Of a stretch of DNA of 64,000 nucleotides, positions 51,731 to 59,204 are shown one piece after another; positions within the stretch are counted from its first letter, which is position 1, and every line of letters starts with the position of its first letter. Below the pieces are notes generated by a model. The model saw only the letters and a list, made by a program, of their open reading frames with translations. It had not been told where the DNA came from and ran no database searches. The position numbers and the translations under genes are program-made. This DNA comes from Solirubrobacter soli DSM 22325 (GTDB taxonomy: Bacteria > Actinomycetota > Thermoleophilia > Solirubrobacterales > Solirubrobacteraceae): assembly GCF_000423665.1 (NCBI RefSeq), contig NZ_KE384069.1, forward strand, positions 62,001 to 126,000, given 5' to 3'.

Positions 51731-52591
51731 ATGGCGTTCCCGGAGGCCATGGCGACCTTGACGCGGCTGGTGGCGCAGACCGAGGCGCTGGCTGCGCTGG
51801 GCGCGCGGCTGCGGGACGACGTCGAGCTCGATCCCGCGATCGCGGCCGCGCTCGACGGCGTCGTGGAGGAGCTGGGGATCGACCCCGCCGCGCTCACCCC
51901 GGCCGAGCGGACGATGATCGGCTCGTTCGCCCGCGCGTTCCTGCGCCAGGCCGTTGATCTCGTCGACCACCCCGAGCGCCCGCCCGGCTGGGCGAACGAG
52001 GACGCGGGCGTCGTCGTGCCGCTCGGGCGCGGGTCGGCGTCCGTCGCGGGAGCGTTCGCGTGCGTTCCCGAGCTCGATGCGGCCTTGTCGCGTCCCGATG
52101 CGGTGTTCCTCGACGTGGGGGCGGGTGTCGCGGCGCTGTCGGTCGCGGTCTGCCGCCAGTGGCCGGGCGTGCGGGTCGTCGGCCTGGAGCCGTGGCCGTT
52201 CGCGCTCCAGCACGCCCGCGAGACCGTGCGCGGGTTCGAAGACCGCGTCGAGTTGCGCGAGCTGCGCGTCGAGGAGATGACCGACGAGGCGGCCTTCGAC
52301 GTGGTGTGGCTGGCGACCCCGTTCATCTCGCCCGCAGCCATCCCGGCCGCCCTCGAGCGGACGGCTGCCGCCTTGAAGTCCGGCGGCATCGCGATCTACG
52401 GGCTCTTCGACGGCCCGCCCGATCCGCTGTCGCAGCGGCTCATCGCGCTGCGCACGACCCGTTACGGCGGCGCGCTGGTCAGCGAGGCGGAGGCCTGCGC
52501 GCTGCTGGACGCCGCCGGCTTCGCCGAGACGCGTGAGGTGCCGCGAACCTGGCCGGCGCCGGTGCGGTTGGTGCTCGGCACGAAGGCCTAG
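51731..52591 (+). CDS. SAM-dependent methyltransferase, class I
   Basis: 286 residues, starting 10 bases after the kinase stop. N-terminal about 95 residues are helical (dimerisation-like, EALAALGARLRDDVELDPAI). SAM site: VFLDVGAGVAALSVAVCRQW, acidic loop VVGLEPWPFALQHA, and the catalytic-loop strand FDVVWLATPFIS. C-terminal part SGGIAIYGLFDGPPDPLS fits O-methyltransferase-like proteins. Target unknown. Ends in a CTAG shared with the DUF429 gene. Confidence 0.82.
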   Translation: MAFPEAMATLTRLVAQTEALAALGARLRDDVELDPAIAAALDGVVEELGIDPAALTPAERTMIGSFARAFLRQAVDLVDHPERPPGWANEDAGVVVPLGRGSASVAGAFACVPELDAALSRPDAVFLDVGAGVAALSVAVCRQWPGVRVVGLEPWPFALQHARETVRGFEDRVELRELRVEEMTDEAAFDVVWLATPFISPAAIPAALERTAAALKSGGIAIYGLFDGPPDPLSQRLIALRTTRYGGALVSEAEACALLDAAGFAETREVPRTWPAPVRLVLGTKA

Positions 52592-53310
52592 CGGGCCGGC
52601 AACCCGCCCAGTGCGTCCTCGTCCGGCAGGTGAATCCAGCCCTCGCGTGCGGCGACGGCGCGCATCGCGGCGGGCGGCCGTCGCGTTCTGCCGGTCGCGG
52701 CCGCGCGCGCGATCAGCGCGCAGACCAGCGCATCGAGCGCGTGGTCGGTGCGGGCGAGCTCGACCCGCTGCTCGTCGTCGAGCACGAGCAGTCCCGGCGC
52801 GAGGGCCTCGACCAGCCGCTCACGCGCGGACCGGTCGCGCTTGTAGCCGGTGCTGTCGAGCTTCCAGCGCCTCAGCGCCGCGCCGGGGTAGACCTCGAAG
52901 TGCGGGCCGTCGACGCGGTCCACACTGCCCAGCCGGCTCAGGATCGTCACGGCGCGCATCGCACACATCGCGATGCTGTCGGCGGACACCGACAGGGGCC
53001 ACTTGCCGGTCTGCTCGTGAATCCACAGGTCGGTCGCGCGCAGCCGGAGCGGCCGGCGGGTCTCGTCGCCCAGGGGCGCCGGCCACGCCTCGCCTTCGGC
53101 CCAGCGACGGATCGCGTCTACGAACGTCGTCGGCCAGCCGAACGGCGCGTCGATGCCGGTCGCGTCCGCGTCGGCGGCGAGGCGCACGATCTCGTCGTCG
53201 CCGACCCCGACCCGCAGGTGCTCGATCGTGCACCGGCCGGCGTGCCACCGCGTCAGGCAGACCGCGGTGCCGGCGTCCTGCGAGGCGACGTCGACGCCGA
53301 GCGTCCTCAC
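52588..53310 (-). CDS. DUF429 protein (RNase H-like fold)
   Basis: 240 residues from GTG 53310. Opening LGVDVASQDAGTAVCLTRW supplies the first catalytic-type Asp; then DATGIDAPFGWPTTF, LRATDLWIHEQTG, and the late acidic block ELARTDHALDALVCALIARA, all characteristic of DUF429. The fold is RNase H/Holliday-resolvase-like, suggesting a nuclease, but no activity is established for the family as far as I know. GTGA coupling to the carbonic-anhydrase-like gene upstream. Confidence 0.85.
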   Translation of the reverse strand: MRTLGVDVASQDAGTAVCLTRWHAGRCTIEHLRVGVGDDEIVRLAADADATGIDAPFGWPTTFVDAIRRWAEGEAWPAPLGDETRRPLRLRATDLWIHEQTGKWPLSVSADSIAMCAMRAVTILSRLGSVDRVDGPHFEVYPGAALRRWKLDSTGYKRDRSARERLVEALAPGLLVLDDEQRVELARTDHALDALVCALIARAAATGRTRRPPAAMRAVAAREGWIHLPDEDALGGLPAR

Positions 53311-53810
53311 CGCATGTAGCGCAGGCGCTTGGACTGGTACTCGCGGGCGGCGGTCTCGACCCAGCGCTGCGAGCTGCCCGCGAGCTCCTTCTTGACCTTC
53401 GCGGGGACGCCGGCGGCGAGCACGCCGTCCGGGATCTGCGTGCCCTCGCCGACGACGGCGCCGGCGGCGATCAGGGAGTTGGCGCCGACGGTGGCGCGCT
53501 GGAGGACGATCGCGCCCATGCCGACGAGCGCGCCGTCGCCGATCACGCAGCCCTCGAGCATCGCCATGTGGCCGACGGTGACGTTCTCGCCCACGAGCGT
53601 GGGGAGGTCGTCGGCGCAGTGGATGACGCAGTTGTCCTGGACGTTGGAGCCCTTCCCGATGACGATCGAGCTGTTGTCGCCGCGCAGGACGGCGCCGAAC
53701 CAGATGCTCGCGCCCGGGTGCACGGTCACGTCGCCGATCAGGACCGCGGTGGGGGCGATGAACGCGTCGTCCGCGACCTGCGGGGTCTTGCCGTCGAGCT
53801 CGATGATCAT
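53307..53810 (-). CDS. Gamma-class carbonic anhydrase-like hexapeptide protein
   Basis: 167 residues from ATG 53810; longer starts run into the upstream crotonase gene. Left-handed beta-helix hexapeptides run through residues 15-140. Zinc-site histidines: NCVIHCADD and VGHMAMLEG (HxxxxH spacing not complete, but NVTVGHMAMLEGC matches the YrdA/CaiE/PaaY group). Motif GDNSSIVIGKGSNVQDNC is typical. May be a carbonic anhydrase or, as in PaaY, a thioesterase linked to CoA metabolism, which fits its coupling (ATGA) to a crotonase. Confidence 0.87.
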   Translation of the reverse strand: MIIELDGKTPQVADDAFIAPTAVLIGDVTVHPGASIWFGAVLRGDNSSIVIGKGSNVQDNCVIHCADDLPTLVGENVTVGHMAMLEGCVIGDGALVGMGAIVLQRATVGANSLIAAGAVVGEGTQIPDGVLAAGVPAKVKKELAGSSQRWVETAAREYQSKRLRYMR

Positions 53811-54544
53811 CGCTCCCGCACCGCCTTCTTGTGCTCGTCGGTTCCGATCAGCAGCGACTGCGCGAGGCCCTCGGCGACCATGCCGCTCTCCAGGTCCACG
53901 TTGCCCGCGAGCCACAGGAGACGCTTGGCCGCCGCGTAGGCTTGGGGGGAGCGCTTGAGCATCAGCGTCACGCGCTCGCGGGCGTTCGCGAGCAGCTCCT
54001 CGTCGGGCACGACCGCGGTGACCAGGCCGACCGCATGCGCCTCGGCGGCGCTCAGCTCCTCGCCGCCGAGCAGGACGTCGCGCGCGCGGGCCTGACCGAT
54101 CAGCTTCACGAGGCGGGTGACACCGCCGTGGCTGGGGATGATCCCGAGGCGGCCCTCGCGGTAGATGAAGCGGGCGGACTCCGCCGCGAGGCGGACGTCG
54201 CAGACGAGCGCGAGCTGCGTGCCCGCGCCGGTGACCGGCCCGTTGATCGCGGCGACGGTCGGCTTCTCCAGCCGCTCGAGCAGCGTGATCAGCGACGTCA
54301 GGCGATGGCTGTCGTGGCGGAACTCGCGCGGGTCCCAGTCGCGGTCGAAGCGGCTCAGGTCGCCGCCGGCGCTGAACGCCTTGCCCTCGCCGGTCAGGAT
54401 CAGCGCGCGCACGGCGGGATCGTCGGCCGCTGCTTCGAAGGCGGCTCGCAGCGCGGCCGCCAGCTCGCCGTCGATCGCGTTGCGCCGCTCGGGGCGCGCG
54501 AGGGTGACGGTGAGGACGCCGTCCTCGGTCTCGGTGCGCAACAT
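53807..54544 (-). CDS. Enoyl-CoA hydratase/isomerase family protein
   Basis: 245 residues. ARPERRNAIDGELAAAL at the start, oxyanion segment GKAFSAGGDLSRF, second segment INGPVTGAGTQLALVCD, catalytic area YREGRLGIIPSHGGVTRL where Glu lies before GRLG. Compared with the crotonase at 38.1 kb the first oxyanion motif is SAGGDL instead of CAGADI, so a distinct paralogue. First gene of a three-gene leftward operon with the carbonic-anhydrase-like and DUF429 genes. Starts 8 bases from the divergent R2-like gene. Confidence 0.87.
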   Translation of the reverse strand: MLRTETEDGVLTVTLARPERRNAIDGELAAALRAAFEAAADDPAVRALILTGEGKAFSAGGDLSRFDRDWDPREFRHDSHRLTSLITLLERLEKPTVAAINGPVTGAGTQLALVCDVRLAAESARFIYREGRLGIIPSHGGVTRLVKLIGQARARDVLLGGEELSAAEAHAVGLVTAVVPDEELLANARERVTLMLKRSPQAYAAAKRLLWLAGNVDLESGMVAEGLAQSLLIGTDEHKKAVRER

Positions 54545-54551
54545 GCCCCCG

Positions 54552-55241
54552 ATGCTACGGTCGCGGCCCGTGTTCGCGAGCTACGAGCACTTCCTGGACA
54601 TCGCCGCCTCCGTCCAGTGGGACGAGCGGGAGATCTCGCTGCGCGCCGACGCGCGGGCGTGGCCGCGGGTCGCCGGCGCGCGGCTGACCGAGCTCGTCGC
54701 CGGCTTCTGCGTGGGCGAGGCGGGGGTGGCGGAGCATCTCGCGGTCTTCGCCGACGGGCCCGCCGCGGCGTGCTTCGCCGCGCAGCAGCGCGACGAGGAG
54801 CGTCACGCGCGGTTCTTCGCCCGCTACGCGGCCGCCGTGGGTCTCTCGGACCCGCGTGCGCACGTGTCGCCCGCGTTCGTCGAGCTCTTCGAGGTGCGTC
54901 TGCCGGAGGTCGTCGCGGGTGCGCCGGGAGAGGCGGTCGGGCTCTACCACATGGTGCTGGAGGGCGTGGTGTTCACGGCGGGTCAATTGCTGTTGCTCGA
55001 CCTGCTGGATGGTGTTCCGCTGCCCGGCCTGCGGCAGGGCGTCGAGCTGGTGCTGCGCGATGAGCGCTGGCACGTCGGCTTCGGCGCCCGCTGCCTGGCG
55101 GACCTCGACTACGACGAGGCGGCGATCCTCGCCGAGGGCTCGCGCGCCGCGGCGCTGTGGGCGCCCGAGTACGCGGAGCGGGTGATGAACGGCCTCCGGA
55201 GCCGCCTGCGCGCCGTCCGCCGACAGGCGGCAGTGGCATGA
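54552..55241 (+). CDS. R2-like (ribonucleotide-reductase small subunit type) diiron protein
   Basis: 229 residues from ATG 54552; GTG 54570 and ATG 54543 are also in frame. Ferritin-like helices with metal ligands in order: Glu in GEAGVAEHLAVF with its ExxH, Glu-x-x-His in RDEERHARFFARY, Glu in GEAVGLYHMVLEGVVF, and Glu...His in LRDERWHVGFGAR. WDEREISLRADARAWPR resembles the R2 N-terminus. It is 100 residues shorter than NrdB and no large subunit is near, so an R2-like oxidase or monooxygenase is more likely than a reductase subunit. ATGA-coupled to a hydrolase. Confidence 0.78.
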   Translation: MLRSRPVFASYEHFLDIAASVQWDEREISLRADARAWPRVAGARLTELVAGFCVGEAGVAEHLAVFADGPAAACFAAQQRDEERHARFFARYAAAVGLSDPRAHVSPAFVELFEVRLPEVVAGAPGEAVGLYHMVLEGVVFTAGQLLLLDLLDGVPLPGLRQGVELVLRDERWHVGFGARCLADLDYDEAAILAEGSRAAALWAPEYAERVMNGLRSRLRAVRRQAAVA

Positions 55242-55951
55242 ACCTCGAGGTGCACGAGCGACCCGGGACCGAGCCCGCGCTCGTGTTCCTGCACGAAGGC
55301 CTCGGCTCGGCCGCGCTCTGGCGGGACTTCCCGGATCGGTTGGCGCGCGCCACCGGCCGGCGCGCGCTGGTCTACTCCCGCGCCGGTCACGGGCAGTCCG
55401 ACCTTCCCGACGAGGACCGCACGCCGGAGTTCATGCACGAGGAGGCGCTCGACGTCCTCCCGGGGCTCCTCTCCAACGCGGGGATCGAGAGGCCCGTACT
55501 CGTCGGCCATAGCGACGGCGGGTCGATCGCGCTCATCCACGCGTCGCAGCATCCGGTGTCGGCGTTGGTCCTGCTGGCTCCGCACGTGTTCGTCGAGGAC
55601 GTCACGGTGGCGAGCATCGAAGAGGCGCGCGAGACGTTCGCCGCCTCGGACCTGCGGGAGCGGATGGCCCGCTACCACCGCGATCCCGAGCGCACGTTCC
55701 GGCTCTGGAACGACATCTGGCTCGCACCCGAGTTCCGGGGGTGGAACATCGAGGACGTGCTCGGGAGCGTGTACGCCCGCACGCTGCTCATCCAGGGCGA
55801 GCACGACCAGTACGGGACGCTGGCGCAGATCGAGGCGATCGAGCGCGGGGTGTCGGGCCCGGTACAGAGGACGGTGCTCGACGCCCGCCACGCGCCGCAC
55901 CTCGAGGCGCCGGACGAGACCGTGCAGGCGATCGTCGACTTCCTTTCGTGA
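55238..55951 (+). CDS. Alpha/beta-hydrolase
   Basis: 237 residues. ALVFLHEGLGSAALWRDFP gives the oxyanion strand, nucleophile elbow VGHSDGGSIALIHA (Ser about residue 93), Asp in IQGEHDQYG and His in DARHAPHLEAPDET. Resembles the MhpC/BphD or proline-iminopeptidase side of the family. Coupled at both ends (ATGA upstream, GTGA downstream), forming an oxidase-hydrolase-thioesterase set. Confidence 0.87.
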   Translation: MNLEVHERPGTEPALVFLHEGLGSAALWRDFPDRLARATGRRALVYSRAGHGQSDLPDEDRTPEFMHEEALDVLPGLLSNAGIERPVLVGHSDGGSIALIHASQHPVSALVLLAPHVFVEDVTVASIEEARETFAASDLRERMARYHRDPERTFRLWNDIWLAPEFRGWNIEDVLGSVYARTLLIQGEHDQYGTLAQIEAIERGVSGPVQRTVLDARHAPHLEAPDETVQAIVDFLS

Positions 55952-56358
55952 GCCTCGAAGACCGGTTCGTCGTCCCGTTCGAGGACAGCTTCGACGCCCG
56001 GTACGGGCTGGAGTACACGAGCCCGACGACGGGGCGGGTGGCGGTGCGGTCCGATCACCTCGGCGTCGACGGGACGGTGCGCAGCGGCGTGTACGCGGCG
56101 ATGGCGGAGTCGATCGCGTCCACCGGCACCGCGGTCGAGGTCGTCCCGGCCGGCTTCTTCCCGTCCGGGTTGAGCAACTCCACCTATGTCGTGGGCGACT
56201 GTTCTGACGGCGTCCTTGAAGCGGTCGCCCGCTGTCGCGCGCGGGGCGAGCTCGAGTGGTTGTGGGACGTGGAGATCGGCCCGCCGGGCGGAGATCCGAC
56301 GGCGATCGCCGTCGTCGCGATCGCGGTCCGGCCCATGCGCCCACGGGAAGATGTTTGA
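55948..56358 (+). CDS. PaaI-like hotdog-fold thioesterase
   Basis: 136 residues from GTG 55948. Pattern of the PaaI/YdiI group: SLEDRFVVPFEDSFDARYGL, then DGTVRSGVYAAMAESIASTG with the central helix carrying the catalytic-type acidic residue, then VRPMRPRED at the end. The usual HGG of the helix start is replaced by RSG. Acts probably on a CoA thioester from the preceding steps. Confidence 0.75.
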   Translation: MSLEDRFVVPFEDSFDARYGLEYTSPTTGRVAVRSDHLGVDGTVRSGVYAAMAESIASTGTAVEVVPAGFFPSGLSNSTYVVGDCSDGVLEAVARCRARGELEWLWDVEIGPPGGDPTAIAVVAIAVRPMRPREDV

Positions 56359-56386
56359 GGACGGACAAAGCGGGTAGCGGCGCAGG

Positions 56387-56782
56387 GTGCCCCAAGCCGC
56401 GTGGTCCTTCACGGCTGCGCGCGAAACCCCCATGCAGGCCCGCCGCACAGTCGTCGACTGGGCGCAGAAGCACGTGGAGGATCGCGCCGTCCTCAGCGAT
56501 ATCGCGCTCGCGATCACCGAAGCGACCACGAACGTCGTCCTGCATGCTTATCGCGACCGGTCGGTACCCGGGTTGGTCACCGTCAAAGCCGAGGCCTTCG
56601 ACGATCACCTCTGCCTCTACGTCCTCGACGAGGGGAGCGGGCTCGCTCCGCGGGTGGACTCTCCGGGCCTCGGCCTCGGGCTCGGGCTGATCGCCCAGGT
56701 GGCCGACTCCGCCGACGTCCGCACGCCGGAGACCGGCGGCACCGAGGTGGTCATGCGCTTCAACCTCCTCCGCGCGGCATAG
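56387..56782 (+). CDS. RsbW-like anti-sigma factor / serine-kinase ATPase
   Basis: 131 residues from GTG 56387. GHKL ATPase of the SpoIIAB/RsbW group: N-box DIALAITEATTNVVLHAY, G1 VLDEGSGLAPR, G2 GLGLGLGLIAQVAD, and closing GGTEVVMRFNL. Such proteins hold a sigma factor or phosphorylate an anti-anti-sigma factor. No sigma factor, RsbV-like or PP2C gene is adjacent, so its partner is elsewhere. Begins 28 bases after the thioesterase. Confidence 0.85.
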   Translation: MPQAAWSFTAARETPMQARRTVVDWAQKHVEDRAVLSDIALAITEATTNVVLHAYRDRSVPGLVTVKAEAFDDHLCLYVLDEGSGLAPRVDSPGLGLGLGLIAQVADSADVRTPETGGTEVVMRFNLLRAA

Positions 56783-56833
56783 ATGGCACGGGTCGCGGGC
56801 GCGGGCGCGGGCGGCTCGTAGAGTCTCTTGGCG

Positions 56834-57562
56834 ATGCAGCTGGTGCGCTCCGGGGCCGCCGGTTCGGCCGCCCTCGAGCTCGCGGTCTCGCACGCGCTGC
56901 TCAATCGCGTCGCGGCAGGGGAGCTGGGGTCGACGCTGCGCGTCTACCGGCCGGCGCCGGCGGTCGCGTTCGGCAAGCTCGACGCGCTGCGTCCCGGCTA
57001 CGCCGCCGCGGTGGACGCGGCCCGCGCACATGGTTTTGAGCCGGTCCTGCGCCTCCCGGGCGGGCATGCGGCGGCTTACCACGCGTCGTCGCTGGCGATC
57101 GACGTGGTGTGGGCGCTGGAGGACCCCGTCGTCGGCACCCACACGCGCTTCGCGGAGGAGGGCGAGCGGCTCGCGGGCGCGCTGCGGACCCTCGGCGTCG
57201 ACGCCCGCGTGGGCGAGGTCCCGGGCGAGTACTGCCCGGGCGCCTACAGCGTCAACGCGCGCGGGCGGGTGAAGCTGATCGGCACCGCCCAGCGCCTCGT
57301 CCGCGGCGCCGCCCTCCTCGGCGCGTCGATCGTCGTCGGCGACGGCCCCGGCATCCGCGCCGTCCTCGATGACGTCTACGCCGCCCTCGACTTCCCCTGG
57401 GACGCGACCACCGCCGGCGCGATCGACGAAGAGGTCCCAGGCGTGACCGTCAACGCGGTCGAGGCCGCGGTGATCACGTCATTCGGCCCGCTCGAGCCAA
57501 GCTCGCTGGACGCCGCTACGCTCGCCCTAGCCCACCACCTCTCACCCCAACGCCAACCTTAA
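56834..57562 (+). CDS. Lipoate-protein ligase / octanoyltransferase-like protein
   Basis: 242 residues from ATG 56834. BPL/LPL fold: LRVYRPAPAVAFGKLDAL, VLRLPGGHAAAYHASSLAID (substrate loop, with GG-H replacing the common RRxxGG), GEYCPGAYSVNARGRVKLIG with the catalytic-type Lys in KLIGTAQRLV. Probably attaches or transfers lipoyl/octanoyl groups to 2-oxoacid dehydrogenase E2 or GcvH. The C-terminus ends one codon inside the boundary of repeat copy B. Confidence 0.8.
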   Translation: MQLVRSGAAGSAALELAVSHALLNRVAAGELGSTLRVYRPAPAVAFGKLDALRPGYAAAVDAARAHGFEPVLRLPGGHAAAYHASSLAIDVVWALEDPVVGTHTRFAEEGERLAGALRTLGVDARVGEVPGEYCPGAYSVNARGRVKLIGTAQRLVRGAALLGASIVVGDGPGIRAVLDDVYAALDFPWDATTAGAIDEEVPGVTVNAVEAAVITSFGPLEPSSLDAATLALAHHLSPQRQP

Positions 57563-57662
57563 CCCCACCTAAGGTGCCTGACCCTTTATCCCGCCGTTAG
57601 GTTCGAACACGGCGCCAGGCCGAGGTCGCAACTAAAGCGAATCTAAGGGGTCAGGCAATTAA
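57561..57662. repeat. Palindromic repeat family, copy B (102 bp)
   Basis: Gap-free 102-base partner of copy A (26889-26990): nearly identical outer 28-30 bases at both ends, more divergent centre. Outer inverted ends TGCCTGACCC and GGGGTCAGGCA. Its first two bases belong to the stop codon of the lipoate-ligase-like gene, and it ends 8 bases before the stop of the decayed regulator, so it again separates convergent genes. Confidence 0.75.
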
Positions 57663-57670
57663 TGTTGGCT

Positions 57671-59171
57671 TTAGGTTCGGGTCACGAGGAGTTCCGAGCG
57701 GGTGTCGCCCAGTTTGAGTGGGATGCGCAGGACGCCGGTGGTCGGGCGCTTCGGGAGTGGGACCGCGACGCGGTTCGCGCCCCTGCGGAGGTGGAGCGTG
57801 CGGCCGGCGGCGGTGAGTGTCATGTCGAGCCGCAGTTCGAGCGGGTCGCCCGCCGCGACCTGTGTTCGGGCCGCGTCGATCACCGCGACCGCCGCGTCCC
57901 ATTGGCCCGCGAAGACGAGCAGCTCGACCAAGTCGCCGGCGATCTCCGCGCCGCGGCGCGGGTCGTCCGTCAGGCGCTGGGCCTCCTGCAGGTGCGCGAT
58001 CGCGGCCGGGTCCTGCAGCATCGCCTCCGCCGCCGCCAGCTCGCGCAGCAGCGTCGCGCGATCGAGCCCGCTCTGGAGGCTGTGCCGCAGGTACGCGGCG
58101 GCGTTCTCGGGCGCGCCGCGGGCGAGTGCCGTCCGCGCCGCGCCGCGCAGTTGCTCGACCGCCCACGGCTCGGGCGCGGCGAGCAGCAGCTGAGCGGCGA
58201 CACGGTCGGGGTCGGCGCCGTCCTCGGCCAGCAGGCGGGCGGCGCGCCCGTGCTGCTCGGCCCGCAGGACGGCGGGGATGTCGGGGTGGATCGAGGTGCG
58301 GACGACGGGATGGGTGAACGTCGTGCCGTCGATCAGCTGCGCGCCCTGCAGCGCGGCGGCGGCGGGAGCGACATCCCAGGCGTCGAGGCCCGCGAGGCGG
58401 CCGGCGAGGTGCAGGGGCGCGCCGTCGCCGAGGATCGCGAGCGCGCGGGCGAGCTCGGGCGCGCCGGGGCCGAGCGCCTCGAGCCGTCGCAGGAGCCGGT
58501 GCGAGAGGCCCTCGGGGCCGAGGTCGCGGACGCGCTCCTTCCCCGCCTCGGTGGGTGCGACGCCCTGGCGCGCGGCCTCGGCCAGCAGCGCCTGAGCGGC
58601 GCGGGGCGGACCACCTCGGCGCCGAGGGTGAACTCGGACAGCAGGCTGCGGTCCGTGCCGGGCTCGGCGGGACGGAGCGCGCCGGTGACTAAGAGGCGGA
58701 TCCCGTCGAGGCGGCGGGCGAGGAACGCGAGGAACCGCAGCGACGGTGCATCCGCCCAGTGGATGTCGTCGATGACGATCAGCGCGGGCCGGCGCTCGGT
58801 CAGCTCGACCAGCAGCCAGTAGAGGCCGTAGAGGGTCGCGTAGTCGGCGTCGGCGCTCGGGAGCGCGTCGCCGAAGAGCGGCCGCGCGTGCACCGCCCCG
58901 CCACGGAACAGGGCGCCTCGGTCGGCGCGCACCAGCGGGTCGAGCAGCTGCCGCACCGCACCGAACGGGAAGTCGCGCGCTCCAGCTCCGCGCCGCTCGC
59001 GGTGAGCGCGAGCGCGTCGCGCTCCACCGCGATCTCCCGCACGGCCGCCAGCAACCGCGTCTTCCCGATCCCCGCCGGGCCTTCCACCAGCACCAGACCG
59101 CCGCGGCCGACCCCCGCGGCGTCGACGAGCGAGCCGAGCGTCGCGAGTTCCTCATCGCGCTCGAACAGCAC
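57671..59171 (-). pseudogene. Decayed AAA/LuxR-type regulator with foreign C-terminal tail
   Basis: Three frames are needed. From GTG 59171: LFERDEELATLGSLVDAAG, Walker A VEGPAGIGKTRLLAAV. At about 58974-58980 a 2-base expansion in a CG run shifts coding to AVRQLLDPLVRADRGALF and Walker B ALIVIDDIHWADAPSL. At about 58600 it shifts again to ALLAEAARQGVAPTEAG, then LSHRLLRRLEALGPGAPELA and TPR-like helices. The normal continuation and the LuxR HTH are absent. After DPLELRLD the frame runs into LRRGANRVAVPLPKRPTTG and KLGDTRSELLVTRT, which looks like the tail of an exported beta protein. Repeats B and D lie immediately on either side. Confidence 0.78.
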
Positions 59172-59179
59172 GGCGAGAA

Positions 59180-59204
59180 CATAAAGGGGTCAGGCCCCTT
59201 TATG
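59180..59204. repeat. Palindromic repeat family, element D (25-base hairpin)
   Basis: CATAAAGGGG (59180-59189) and CCCCTTTATG (59195-59204) are perfect 10-base arms around TCAGG, preserving the GGGGTCAGGC core of copies A and B. It contains the stop codon of the FAD oxidoreductase (59200-59202) and begins 8 bases upstream of the decayed regulator's start. Confidence 0.7.

Noticed and set aside
54552..55241. True ribonucleotide reductase small subunit
   Set aside because: Too short, no large subunit nearby, and embedded in a hydrolase/thioesterase operon.
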